Source: Alentia gelatinosa (Eukaryota > Annelida > Polychaeta > Phyllodocida > Polynoidae). Taken from it: a stretch of 64,000 nt of DNA. The notes beneath the pieces were generated by a model that ran no database searches, had not been told where the DNA came from, and saw nothing but the letters and a program-made list of their open reading frames with translations. A program made the position numbers and the translations under genes. Location of the stretch: NCBI GenBank assembly GCA_950022655.1, contig OX465583.1:64446306-64510305 (forward strand), in the 5' to 3' direction. Positions 10,401 to 21,784 of this stretch are shown here, piece by piece (the stretch's first letter is position 1; every line of letters starts with the position of its first letter).

Positions 10401-10560
10401 ACATGCTACAAAACGAGATGATCAATATGCCATGAATAACGCCATGCATAACCGATATATGCCGTGAAGAACACCAATTCCCGTCTCGTTTTGTAGCATG
10501 TATAAGTATGATAGGATGTTCTATATTTATCATATACTCGAATATATAATCAAATATTAC
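10401..10560. repeat. Second, diverged hairpin of the same kind
   Basis: Arms TACATGCTACAAAACGAGA and TCTCGTTTTGTAGCATGTA (about 10402-10505) pair nearly perfectly. The arms differ from those of the hairpin just upstream (TACAAGTCACAGAACGAGA) but keep the same GAACGAGA/AAACGAGA inner edge. Confidence 0.6.
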
Positions 10561-10775
10561 CCTAGATTGGCACAGAAAACATGTTGAAGTGGAAGTCTTC
10601 ATGAAATTTCTGCCGATGTTTCAACGTGTTCCGTATAGCAGTGTACTGTACAGGGTATAGTACAGAATTCAAAACGTTTAAGGGGCAAATAAAGACTTCT
10701 ATACAATTGGATCGAGAATCGTATAGATAGACAATACTACACGAGTTTGGATGCGTCCACACCCTGGATAAGTGT
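10561..10775 (-). repeat. Fragment of MITE family C tail
   Basis: 10690-10760 contains, inverted, the GGATCGAGAATCGTATA ... CAATACTACACGAGTTTGGATGC block that ends the family C foldback at 26440-26470. The rest is unassigned. Confidence 0.45.
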
Positions 10776-11340
10776 TACATGTCTATAATCTTTTTCCCCG
10801 AATAAAACAAAATATTATGAATGATAAATATACCATTGACCATTTAATTATTCCAAATATATGGATAATACGAGCACTCTAGACCGAGAAAGGTTATTGC
10901 ATTTCAACACTGAGCAATTCCGAGCATCTCTGAGCGGCTCTGAGCAGCTGACCAACCCCAACCTCCCCCTCTTCCCCTACCCGCAGCCCTGAGGTGTTGG
11001 TCACTGATGTCCAGTGACTGACCATCGCCGTGATTGAGCATCTGCAGCTGGGGCGGGCGTGCCATAACCGTGGGTAACTGGTCATTGTCCGGCCGGCCCC
11101 CCAGTGACCACTCCCCTGCCATTAGTGCCCATAACTGCCCAGTTCATGCCTCGATTAGCGCCGCCGGACATCCCCTAGCTAAGCCAATGGTCATTTCTCC
11201 GGCCACTGCCCGCTAATATTAGCCAAACTGGACACGGGCCGTGACAGGGGCCGTGACGGATGGACATTGGCGGGCGGCGCGTCCCGGGTGAGGCGTCGAC
11301 GTCGCCATGACGCCTGCGTGCCGGATGCGACGTCGTGGTC
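10776..11340. other. No gene recognised; GC-rich second half
   Basis: AT-rich to 10900, then increasingly GC- and CpG-rich up to the minisatellite. Several overlapping open frames without family resemblance. Confidence 0.3.
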
Positions 11341-11343
11341 GTG

Positions 11344-12310
11344 AGCGAGGCGAGCAGTACGCACTGTTTCCTGACAGGCCATAGTGGGAAATGGTCTCAC
11401 TGTAACCAGACAGGCCATAGTGGGAAATGGTCTCACTGTAACCAGAGAGGACATAGTGGGAAATGGTCTCACTGTAACCAGAGAGGCCATAGTGGGAAAT
11501 ACTGCCACTGTAACCAGAGAGGACATAGTGGGAAAAGCTCACGCTGTAACCAGACAGGACATAGTGGGAAATGGTCTCACTGTAACCAGAGAGGCCATAG
11601 TGGGAAATACTGCCACTGTAACCAGAGAGGACATAGTGGGAAAAGCTCACGCTGTAACCAGACAGGACATAGTGGGAAATGGTCTCACTGTAACCAGACA
11701 GGCCATAGTGGGAAATGCTGCCACTGTAACCAGACAGGCCATAGTGGGAAATGGTCTCACTGTTACCAGACAGGCCATAGTGGGAAATGCTAGCACTATT
11801 ACCAGACAGGCCATAGTGGGAAATGTTCGCACTGTTACCAGATAGGCCATAGTGGGAAATGCTCGCACTGTTACCAGACAGGCCATAGGGGAAATGGTCT
11901 CACTGTTACCAGACAGGCCATAGGGGAAATGGTCTCACTGTTACCAGACAGGCCATAGGGGAAATGGTCTCACTGTTACCAGACAGGCCATAGTGGGAAA
12001 TGGTCTCACTGTTACCAGACAGGCCATAGTGGGAAATGGTCTCACTGTTACCAGACAGGCCATAGTGGGAAATGGTCTCACTGTTACCAGACAGGCCATA
12101 GTGGGAAATGGTCTCACTGTTACCAGACAGGCCATAGGGGAAATGGTCTCACTGTTACCAGACAGGCCATAGGGGAAATGGTCTCACTGTTACCAGACAG
12201 GCCATAGTGGGAAATGCTCTCATCGTTACCAGACAAGCCATAGTGGGAAATGCTCTCACTGATACCAATAGGCCGAGACGAACAGCTTGCACTGTTACCA
12301 ATAGGTTGAG
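11344..12310. repeat. 36-bp minisatellite, about 26 copies
   Basis: The unit is GACAGGCCATAGTGGGAAAT plus 16 more bases ending TTACCA or TAACCA. The period is exactly 36 in many copies; variants lose one to three bases (AGGGGAAAT). Copies fall into subtypes that alternate (GGTCTCACTG, GCTCACGCTG, ACTGCCACTG), so blocks of several units were copied together. Frames are open on both strands (143-153 codons) because the unit is 12 codons long. Confidence 0.95.
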
Positions 12311-12660
12311 ACGGGGGATCAAATGATCAAAACATGACCAATTCTATCTGAAGCCAGTCTTTATCATATTTATTATCCACCATTTCCTGACAAGTGGCGT
12401 ACAAATATTAGTTCGGTTTAGGAATGTACTATATTTTCGTATGCACTATTTCTGTATGCGCCAGTTTTTGCAGCCAGGAAGATACAACATATCTGTATGC
12501 TCTGGGTATGTAGATACACGCTGCCCATGTGTTTCCCATGGACACCATGTATTGGATGGATAATAAACGCCATATATTTTTGTGATTTTGTGCAAAACAG
12601 TTTTTCACTGAATAATGAAAAAACCGTGAAAAAAAGGTGACGTACCTACACACCAAACAT
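12311..12660. repeat. Dispersed repeat D, copy 1
   Basis: From about 12343 the sequence matches repeat D at 22900-23640: TTATTATCCACC, GACAAGTGGC, TATGCGCCA, ACAACATATCTGTATGCTC, CCCATGTGTTT and ATGGACAC occur in the same order. The function is unknown. Confidence 0.55.
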
Positions 12661-13185
12661 GCATAGTGCTATGATTGTGTGAGGGGAGGGGCGAGGGTTG
12701 ATGTCTGAGGGATGGTGGTGGTGAGAATTATTCATGTGTCATGGCAAGGCGACGAATCAATATCGATTACTGTTGTGTAAGGTTGTGTTATTGACGATTA
12801 ATGGAGGACTCTGGATTTTGATGAAGCACTGTCAACACCAGATGATCCATCGGGCAGGGGCAGGGGGCGAGGCTTACCGAGTCGGCCCGGGGATCAAATG
12901 ATCAAAACATGATCAAATTCTGATTTCCACCCCTAGAGGTCGTAAATATGCACCCGTATACAGGGACCCCTGTGATGGGTGATCATTTACCTATAGAAAG
13001 AGAGAGAAAGAGAGAGCGACAGGGAGAGAGTCGCCCCGTCCCCCTTCGGCTACTTTGTGGTAACTCATTAGGAATAATTCTCGTGGATTCTATAGGAGTT
13101 TGATGAGTGGTGTGATTCAAGTCCTCATAGGGGTTGGGGTTAAAGGTGTAGTCGTAGAGTTTTCTTGGGTCTGGGTGATTATGCA
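12661..13185. other. No gene recognised
   Basis: Contains a diverged second copy (about 12893-12925) of GATCAAATGATCAAAACATG, also at about 12317, and a purine run AGAGAGAAAGAGAGAG near 13000. Confidence 0.35.
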
Positions 13186-13189
13186 TAAA

Positions 13190-13505
13190 ACAGCTCTGAG
13201 CGGCACCGAGCAGCTCCTAGCAGCTCCGAGCAGTTCCGAACAGCTTCGAGCAGTTCCGAACAGCTCCTAACAGCCACATGCTCCGAGCAGCTCCGAGCGG
13301 CTCCGAGCGGCTCCGACCGACTCCGAGCAGCTCCAAGAGGCTCCGAGTGGTCCGAGCAGCTACGAACGACTCCGAACAGTTCCGCGCAGTTCCGAGCAGC
13401 TCCGAGTAGCTCTAAACAGCTCCGCTCCGAGCAGCTCCGAGCAGCTCCGAGAAGCTCCGAGCAGCCCCGAGCAGCTCAGAGCAGCCCCGAGCAGCTCAGG
13501 AAGCT
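13190..13505. repeat. 10-bp GAGCAGCTCC minisatellite
   Basis: About 30 degenerate copies of GAGCAGCTCC, some ACAGCTCCGA or GAGCGGCTCC. Each unit is close to a palindrome, so the array can fold on itself. A short echo lies at about 10913-10950. Confidence 0.88.
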
Positions 13506-14378
13506 GTGACCGGAGGTGGACGTTCTGGTGACAGATAATCCCAGCTTAAGGCGCGAAGACAAAGGCTCGGAGTGATGGATCAGGGATGGGGAGGGGTCGG
13601 ACTTAGTGGTCCAGGGCCAGGGTCGTGCAAGCTGCTCCAGGGTTACCCCTCAACTGCTCGCCCCCCCTTAAGGGAACCGGAGGGGCCGCTCCACTCCGTG
13701 GGTGGGTGGGGGTGGGACAGGAGGTGGTGTCCACGCATGGTTAGCCTCCCTCACGAGGTCACAATCAAACATTGATAGGTCCATAGCCAGTCGTTTGTCA
13801 GATATTGTCGGCTTTCTGGATGCGGACGAAATGTCCGGTTAAATCGGTTATGTCTTCATCATCTGTCTCTGTCACCAGGCAAAGCGGAGGGGTCGGGGTC
13901 AGGGGGATCTAGGCGGGGATCGTCAAGGCAGGGGTCTGCTTACATGCTATGTTCATGCAGATTTGCACATTGGAGCTGGTAATCTGTGTAAACTATTCAT
14001 CATGAGAGCACTGACAGAAGTGAATTGCTAAACTAATCTTATATTCCATTCAGTAAAGCATTTGTTAATAGCAGCTCATACAGAAAAAAAATCACTTGAA
14101 TTTTTGAACATCACAATGCAGGGAGGATTTCTCATAGTTCTAGATTGCTTTTTATATCATGTGTTTCTCTTTACCCGGGGAGGGGCTTATAGATCAATGG
14201 GATCAGTCGTGTATTTGTGTGAGGAGACCGTGGAGTAACGAGTCAGTATGAGTCACTGGAGGAGGGCTAATCCTGCAGTACCAAATCTTCACATCCACTC
14301 TGGGTCATCCACCAACAATCCGCCACTCATCACTGATATCTCGGCCTCTTTTTCTATCCTCTATACTAGTATTGTGCT
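13506..14378. other. No gene recognised
   Basis: GC-rich to about 13920, AT-rich afterwards. No supported coding region or repeat. Confidence 0.3.
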
Positions 14379-14690
14379 TTTATCTCACCCCTCGTATTTT
14401 TTCCTCATAGATTTAACATTGGGAACTCGTACTCAACGCCCATGGAGTATTTGCATTGAAAAGGTACTCAATAGGGATTATGTCACGAATATTAGCTCAT
14501 TAGTCAATGTGAGGGGGGGAAGATAAATTTAGAAACCTATTCAAGGTTGCAGTCAGAGCTTGATCCCATCTCATTCGAATCGCTATCTAATTCATGCAGC
14601 TTCACCTTGTGCATCACTACACTATTCAAACTCGATGGGACATGGGCTCTGACCATAAACGTTCATAGGTTTCCTCTCTAGTATTGTCAT
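14379..14690 (+). mobile_element. MITE family B copy 1 with foldback tail
   Basis: The head 14379-14527 runs from TTTATCTCACCCCT to GAGGGGGGAAGATAAA. The tail 14531-14684 is a hairpin with arms of about 50 nt: AGAAACCTATTCAAGG ... and ... GTTCATAGGTTTCCT. The tip is GCAGCTTCACCTTGTGCAT. Other copies: 57672-57962, 27776-28166 and 45986 (head only); tail pieces at 41030-41105 and 41430-41490. Confidence 0.75.
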
Positions 14691-15851
14691 AATGAATATT
14701 ATCTGCGGATAACATTTTATGAACACCATGCGTCTATCAGACAATATTCCTAATGCTTGCAGTAGGCCAAGCTAAAGATATCATAACCATAATGCTCCAT
14801 TAGGAGTTCTCCACTAGTGTTACTATCAGCTCAGCGTATAGTTATCTTAATGAATGACTCTGTAATTGTCTAAGATAGAGAGAGCATCGACACAGGTTTC
14901 AGTCCAAATCTGCCGTTTAATCCCCAACATACATCTTAAAAAGGGTTACATGTGTTCACGTGATACAGTGTTGTCGCGATATCATTGGTCTAGATATATT
15001 ACCAATCAGAACTACTCTAAGCATGGACTCCGCCGCGGCTCCTCCTGAGAGTGCTTATCAGGCCACAGGCCCGTTCATGATAATTCTACTTTGAAGATAA
15101 CTCCGTTTTCATATGCACTGTTACAACTCCAAGACTTTGTCTCATTATAAGGTTTACTGCTGGTGTTAGTGCAATGGCGGCTAGCTGTGGACTGACTATA
15201 CGTCTAGATGCCATGCTATATGGTAGCTCTGTGTTTACCTGTGGGCACGACCACGTTGATCGTAACCAAGGGATCCCCTACCGGAGTGTTATACGGAGCT
15301 AGCCTGATTAGTTAGGCCAAGGGAAAGTGCACATATGTTTCCAAAATAGAGAAACTGGAACATGATATATTGAGTAGAAGCACACTTCATAAAGCACACC
15401 TCAGCAAGCCTTATTCATGTGTTACTAAAACCTAGCTTTCTATGTCATCAAAGCGTGTAGAAGACAGAGTAGATTCACTGTAATCCTTTCGTGTGCAGAC
15501 TTAGCAAATTAAAATTGTCCATGTTATTCATTCATTCATTCATTTCACATGCTCTTTCGCTGTTAACGTTGCAAAAAAATACATGTCAGACCTATATTCA
15601 ATCAAGGCACGATCAACGTTCATACTGACTAACAGCTAACCAGTGCATTTTGTTCTTGATATAATATTGTTATCTTTTGGTCACAACACAGAATCTTTAC
15701 GGTATCCATCTGTTTATTCTGCAAGTATCGCCTTGTCCCTTCCAAGTGTTCGGGATGGGAATGTACCTAAATATTTACCCTTAATCCTATCACAACTGTG
15801 ATCACAACACCAGTAATCCTAGTCTTACACAGAATACCACCCTGCGAGACT
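14691..15851. other. No gene recognised
   Basis: AT-rich; a short (ATTC)n run at about 15527-15545. No coding exon, RNA or clear mobile element seen. Confidence 0.35.
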
Positions 15852-16065
15852 GGGACCTGTATAATCATCTAGGCTCGTACATTCAAACCCTTTTCAGTAT
15901 CTCGTACAAGGGTTATGTTTAAATATATCTAAGTCTAGGACAATATTAGACGTCCATATAAGGTCGTCTATAAATGTTGAATAAAGTTGACCCACATCGT
16001 CCCTGAATCTCTATGGCATAAAGAAAAGGTCCTCATGTTCGATCCTAGATTAGTAAACAGGCCCC
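15852..16065. mobile_element. MITE family F copy 1
   Basis: Its ends GGGACCTGTATAATCATC and TAGATTAGTAAACAGGCCCC are inverted repeats. The interior shares CTCGTACAAGGGTTA and GTTGACCCACATCGTCCCT with the better preserved copy at 35434-35630. Half copies lie at 25121-25178 and 26701-26750. Confidence 0.7.
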
Positions 16066-16089
16066 TGATTCCCAAATCCCTGTCCCTAG

Positions 16090-16300
16090 ATTTAGGCATA
16101 TACCGCCTGGATATATATCGCCTGGATATATATCGCCTGGGTATATATCGCCTGGATATATATCGCCTGGATATGTATCGCCCGCATATGTATTGTCCGC
16201 ATATATATCGCCCGGATATATATATCGCCCGGATATATATCGCCCGGATATATATCGCCCGGATATATATCGCCCGGATATATATCGCCCGCATAATACA
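16090..16300. repeat. 15-bp minisatellite
   Basis: About 13 copies of CGCCTGGATATATAT, later copies CGCCCGGATATATAT, period 15. Frames of five repeated codons stay open on both strands; not genes. Confidence 0.92.
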
Positions 16301-16859
16301 TCGCTCGCTGTGTCCAATATGAAGCTGACTGCATACGCTTCATACCCGCTCGTACAATGAAGGGTCAGTGGTAGTTCCTCTCGTCGCGCTGACCATAGTA
16401 AGCTGGACACACTCCCAGTGTGAGGAGACGTCGACCTCCCCTCCTCTCTCCATCCCTGTCTGACTCACAGTCACTGCTCCATGCTCTCCGCTGCCTCACC
16501 CACTGACCAGTGCCCAGTCAGCGCTGACCACCGCCTTTTGTTGCCTAGTGACCGAGGGGGCAGGGTCTCGGGGTGACTCGGCCATCGGTTTAGGGCGTGG
16601 CTTATTGGGAACTACTTTCTGATGGCGGAAGGGTGAGAGTGGGGCGTTGTGAGGTCGGCAGAGTGCGGTTAGTAAAGGCGGGGTGAGGGCGGCGGGTGAC
16701 GCCTATAATAGTGAGAGGGAGAGAGGTGTGCTGACCCGAGGCTGGGGCAGCAGCCACTGGTCAGTTCACCGTTTACCAGTATGTACATGCCCCTCAGACT
16801 CCACTCTATCAGTACAGGCAAGCAGGCGATATAAGTACCTACCATGGTCATGCCGATGA
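16301..16859. other. Mixed GC-rich stretch, no gene recognised
   Basis: CpG-containing up to about 16760. No exon, promoter motif or repeat that can be supported. Confidence 0.3.
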
Positions 16860-17062
16860 CATATCAACCGATTTCTGATTCACACAAAATGGCGTGTATG
16901 TGAGCTATTATTTCATATTTCACCTGGAAATTGCTTCTGAGATGCTAAATTATCAGTGGGAAATAATACCATGAAATAACACTTCACATACACGCCATTT
17001 TGCGTTGGTGATTCCGGAAATCTCCACATTTCTCGCCTGGTGTGTCTCTGGCTTGAATCACC
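16860..17062. mobile_element. Foldback MITE, single-copy source of the 81-bp array
   Basis: The arms ACACAAAATGGCGTGTATGT and ACATACACGCCATTTTGCG pair across a loop that contains a second inverted pair (TATTATTTCAT / ATGAAATAA). The right end continues GATTCCGGAAATCTCC ... TTTCTCGCCTGGTGTGTC, the same order of motifs as one unit of the 81-bp array at 39290-40095. Confidence 0.7.
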
Positions 17063-18480
17063 CACCTTGTCCCGAGTCCTCTTAATTCACACCGACTGCA
17101 TTCCAGCCATTTCCCAGGCTATCCATTAATTGTATGTGGACACATTGGGCCTTAGACTAACGAACCCATGACCTCCTTTCTCAACTGTCCATCAGATTGG
17201 TTTTTTGGAGTACCTCTTACTGGAAAGTGTATTTCATTGAGTTTTACGGCGAAACAAAGACGCCGAACCAGATGGCAGGAGGCCAGTGTAGTTCAAGTGG
17301 ACCATGTATTCATTTGATTATCGAGCAAGAACATTTAACCTTTGCCCGTCCCTGTAGTTATTCTTCAACCCTTCAGTGGACTTTACTCACATTGAACAAA
17401 CTACATATGAATATAGGAAAGGCTAAATAAGGTGTTGATCATTCACGCTGAGTTTCATAGGCTTAGATATGGAGGATCACTCATTATGAAGCATGGCACT
17501 TCATTGGCAAGCAGTGCACACGCTATTACCATGCCAATTTGACAGCTGGGCCTAAATTTGGCTAATTGATTTAAGTTAATCTCATTCTTTCTCCCCCATT
17601 AATATATCAACAGATGATCAATCTAAAGATAATCCCAATGCAAAGGGAGTACTCTTCCACATACAACTTGGAGTGTTTACATATAAGGGGATTGGAATGG
17701 GACGACAGTTGGGAAAAGACTTTTATAGGCCTACACCGAGTAGGGATGGCGTTGGTCGGCCATATTAAAGGCGTGGTCATACGGGTAGCACAGCGTTGCA
17801 GCGGGTAGTGGCGGTCGCCATGGACTGACCATTCGCCCTGTAGAACATCTGGCCCGGCAGATGGAGCCACAAGGTCCACGGAGCATGCGCATTAAGCAAT
17901 GACAGCGCTGTGATGATGCAAACTGACCCCGAGCAAAAGAAGACACCTCCCCTTTAAACCCTGGTCATGCTGTGTATGCCTTGTGACATGTGTATGTGGT
18001 GAGGTTATATGTCGGTGTATTGTGAGACGCTCAGAGACCGAGGAGAGTATCCAACTGGCGTGTGATGCCAGCTTAGGGTTGAGGGCGGTGTTGTGTTGCT
18101 TGCTGTCCACTGCTCTCATGATTTATCACCTAGAGTAGCACTATTGTCTGGATGCATGGTCTAGTTAAACATTACCAAAGAACAACCCAAAGTAGATTCA
18201 TCAAATACAAAATAGCACATGTATAGTACTATACCGAATAAATACGAAAAAATATTTTTTAAGAATATCACACGATCTCGATATGAAAACTGAATATAAA
18301 ATCACACAATGAGCTTTCTACGATTCGACAATTCACATGTTTTTAAAATAGTGGAGTTAGAGTTAATCTTGACCCTTTTTTCGGCCAGTGGGTCAGGGGT
18401 GGAACCAACACGTGTAGACTTTGCATTTCAATGTTCCGTCAATAAGCAGAGCCATAAATAAAGTCTATGTTGTAAAGAGG
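17063..18480. other. No gene recognised
   Basis: Average composition. Several 60-90 codon open frames on both strands lack splice signals or family resemblance. Confidence 0.35.
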
Positions 18481-18885
18481 CGACAACCCCAGGGATAAGC
18501 ACAACGCGGTAGCAGCGATTTGTTCCCTGTAGTTATGCAAATCGATTTGATAATTGATTCGTCGCTGTCACTGGGACTGGCGCTATTTAAACGTCTCTTT
18601 TTGGGGCGCAGATTTTGCCGAGCTGATGAGAGGATACCACCACGCCACGTTTCCACGACCAACTGTCAACCCCGAAACTATGGCTTCTCATTTAACATTT
18701 TTGAATCCACGCCAGTCGCGAGCCAACTGGAACTTCGACTTTATGGACACAGATGGAGATTTAATACAATGCGTGATGACTGACTGTGGTATTGATTCAT
18801 CTATAGAAAACGCATACTGTCATCAGTGGCATTCTTTAATGTCGTATCTTATACTCTCTATGATACCAAAGCAAACTTGACTTTT
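18480..18885 (+). other. Open stretch with homeodomain/POU-like site cluster
   Basis: TATGCAAATCGATTTGATAA (about 18534-18553) joins a POU octamer ATGCAAAT to the palindrome CAAATCGATTTG and is followed by TTGATTCG. A 108-codon frame (18554-18880) and an overlapping 87-codon frame are open; neither resembles a known family. A regulatory element is more likely than a gene, but both are weak. Confidence 0.25.
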
Positions 18886-19884
18886 TTTTAGCAACGCCTA
18901 TATTTAGAGTAACAATAGGACATTCGTCATGGTGAATCTTCGTTGTTATCACCCACCTATTACGGAGTCTCCATACTAAACGTATATAACACACAGATTG
19001 GTACTAATGCAATTCTTTAGTAATTTCAAGATTCTTTCTGATAATTAGTAAAAAAGGTTACTAACAAATACAACATTATCATGATTTGATTTGTGTGTCC
19101 GTATTCTCCTTGTCGTTGACACTACGCAATGCTCCTCAGTATCGCTCTGAATTTTACTAAGTGTCCATTACGCGGAGAATACGACCAATCAGATCAAAAC
19201 TATGGTCAACTATTTACCCAGCAAATTACAAAAAGAGTACCATTCTGTGGTTGACTGCTAGTATTGCTCCTTATTTGCTAAATATTTAATTATTCATTTT
19301 TTATATAAAATTTGTTTGAATAAACTATAAACTATCTAGACTAAGCCAGAAACATGTAGGAGATTAATACCCATGTCTGTGAGAGTTGGTCTCGAAAGTT
19401 GACTTTTCTGGACAATAATTAAGGTTTCTCCTATAGATGGCCTTGCTCTCATATAGCCCCTTTGACCTTTGCCCTTTTGGAGTATTTAGAGAGAGGTCTC
19501 CTTATAACCCTTTTGTCAGTGAGCTATTATTATACTGACCTGGGGCAGTTTTACCACGCTGCCCATTACAACTATGTCTATTTCCTCATCTTTTTTTCCG
19601 CGTGAAAGAACATAATATGATTTTTTCGGAAATAGAAATCCACGAGTGTTCAAATGAATAGTCGCCAATCTGCCAACAGAATGCATGAGTTAAGAAGTAT
19701 GAATAGCAATGGCTTTGAAAGAAAAGTATTTAGATTGACAACTAGATAAATCATTGATTGATGGTAGGCCTATTTGTTTCAGGCTATGTACCACGTGACT
19801 TGTTTTAAACAGTTTTAAAATGGCGTTTTAATGATTCCCATGTATATAATAATGTGGCATAGCGAGTGTCTCTTATTTTATCTG
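18886..19884. other. AT-rich, no gene recognised
   Basis: Nothing supported. Confidence 0.35.
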
Positions 19885-19985
19885 TTCATTGATGTAAATA
19901 TTAACCTCGTTCTTCAAACTCGCTGAATATTTCTGACATAAAACAACACGGAACAGATTCCATTCAGGTACACTATGTCTCACTG
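19885..19985. repeat. Half of a family K foldback
   Basis: Contains the K tip (CGTTCTTCAAACTCGCTGAA) and one arm ending ACAGATTCCATTCAGGTACA; the other arm is missing. Fuller copies lie at 40865 and 54904. Confidence 0.55.
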
Positions 19986-19995
19986 TCTCACTATG

Positions 19996-20325
19996 TTATC
20001 TCACCCCTGGTATTTTTGTCCCATAGGCTAAACATTGGTAACTCATTCTCCATGCCCCCACGAGTATTACAGTCCATTCTCCATTGTCTATGACATACAC
20101 TCAGTGTGTCATCTGTTCTTTTAGTGTGTACAGGGGTGGCACAGGGGTGTGTACAGGGGTGGCATAAATACAGATAGCAACTCGGTTCGGTGAAAGTTGT
20201 CATTCTCCAACTCATTTGAATGCTTCGTAATATTCACTCTGCTTCGCCTCGTTCATATCACTCCATGTGAAACTCACGGAGAATAACCACTTTGACCAAA
20301 ACGTGTTGGTTTCTTCTTTAATACC
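19996..20325 (+). mobile_element. MITE family A copy 2, full length
   Basis: The head begins TTATCTCACCCCTGG and ends about 20168; GTGTACAGGGGTGGCA is tandemly repeated at its end. The foldback tail 20169-20325 has arms GTGAAAGTTGTCATTCTCC and GGAGAATAACCACTTTGACC, ends TTGGTTTCTTCTTTAAT, and has the tip CACTCTGCTTCGCCTCG. Confidence 0.78.
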
Positions 20326-21480
20326 AGTTAGTGTAAAAAACGCCATGACTCAAAGCCAGTCTTATTTCTCATAGATTTTCATTAGATAAAGATTAATCAC
20401 AGTGTAGGCATCAAGTATTCTTGACCTGCCGTCTAGTGTAATACCTATATTTGTGATAGTGAATACAAAACAAGGCGATACGATTTAAGTGCCGGTTCCA
20501 AGTTGACCACAGGTGCAACATTACAGCCTAGTGGTTTGGTGGCCGCCTGTATATTATTATTCCACACACAATAGGCCTACTCACTCCCCTAGTACATCCA
20601 CCTCGACCTAATCCACTGGGATAGACACGTTCGAGTGCCCTGCACCCTATCTGTAGGAACACGAGGCACATTGTACTTCACCAAATTAACTACAGAAGAC
20701 TCAGACACCGCTTCACGCTGACAGCACTGTATGCCAAGCTTTTTGAACTCTGGAAGCAAATATTGTTTCTTTTTCTCATTATCTGGTTTTATTGAGGCCC
20801 GTGTTGGTTCCCATGTGGGCCCACCTCACAGTGGAGAGATTCGACAAACACGTGGTGCATTCCTCTAACCTAGGATGTAATTCAAAGCACACAGCCTACT
20901 TGATTGCTCCACCCAACAGCCCCTTTCTTCACTTTTTTCCAGCAGATTCTGTTTTCCATCTGTAAGCAACGTTCGCACAGGGTTGCGGCTATATAGATGG
21001 GACAGCGGGTGTGTGGTCTCGTGGCCTTGGTAATCAGTACATGAGATTGTAGACACCTTCATGCATGGACTTTTAAATTGATCAATTTGCCTACAGAGTG
21101 CCAGTATTTCCTGTATACAGTGTATGGAATTCGGGTTCATCTGTTGTAGTGACTTACCTATATATATCTTGACAATCTTCCCTAATATTTTGCTATTGTA
21201 TTGTGATGACACCGTACAGGTTATATTCGTTTATATACGTATTGAAATAGCCCACTTACCCACACAAAGACATACGCACACATACAGAGACACACTGACA
21301 CAGACACACACACACTTATTGATACAATGGCAATAACATTACTTTGGAAACACCCTGGAGACGATATATATATATAGTACTCTACTGAGTGTTGTAGGGA
21401 AGGTTTCCCAAAATCAACTTTTGTGGGGCGGACTAAGTTGAAAATTGTGTAAATAAGCTTAACTGTCACTAAAGAAATTT
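20326..21480. other. No gene recognised
   Basis: Average to AT-rich. CACACA-rich patches at 21260-21315 give low-complexity open frames only. Confidence 0.35.
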
Positions 21481-21481
21481 A

Positions 21482-21515
<34 letters not shown>

Positions 21516-21600
21516 AATGGGAATGAGACAGACAGACAGAGACAGACAGAGAGACAGAGACAAAGACAGAGTGACAGAGAGAGAGAGGCAGAGAGTGAGA
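21481..21600. repeat. (TA)n and (GACA)n/(GAGA)n microsatellites
   Basis: TA repeat at about 21485-21513, then GACAGACAGA and GAGAGAGAGG runs at 21528-21600, about 60 bp upstream of the RCC1 exon and so intronic if that exon is real. Confidence 0.9.
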
Positions 21601-21659
21601 AAAACCTCACTTCTATGTTATAATAACATACTTACACCTTGTCTTGTGCCTATTTTCAG

Positions 21660-21784
21660 GAACAGCAGTCACGGGCAGGTGGGAGACGGAGGGCGGATGG
21701 AAGCTGTGCTGCCTAAGACCGTGGAGGACCTGCCCCGGGCCTCCCACATCGCCGCCGGCTCCAGCCACAACGTCGTCCTCACAG
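21660..21784 (+). CDS. Internal exon of an RCC1-repeat protein
   Basis: Preceded by a textbook 3' splice site (TATTTTCAG, 21651-21659) and followed by a donor (ACAG then GTCAGT, 21781-21790). The 125-bp exon reads as 41 codons plus one split base at each end (entry in phase 2, exit in phase 1). Its residues follow the RCC1 repeat pattern: a GQVGDG turn near the start, a proline-valine step, then IAAGSSHN and VVLT near the end. RCC1 repeats form seven-bladed propellers in guanine-exchange factors and in large ubiquitin ligases of the HERC and MYCBP2 kind; one repeat cannot tell these apart. The codons favour G/C in third position, unlike the surroundings. No neighbouring exon was found in the window, implying large introns or an isolated relic. 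Confidence 0.78.

Noticed and set aside
11335..11845. Zinc-knuckle-like repeat protein
   Set aside because: The cysteine/histidine spacing is not a true CX2CX4HX4C, frames are open on both strands, and later units shift phase.
18554..18880. 108-codon gene candidate
   Set aside because: No recognisable domain, no splice or promoter support, and a competing frame of similar length overlaps it.
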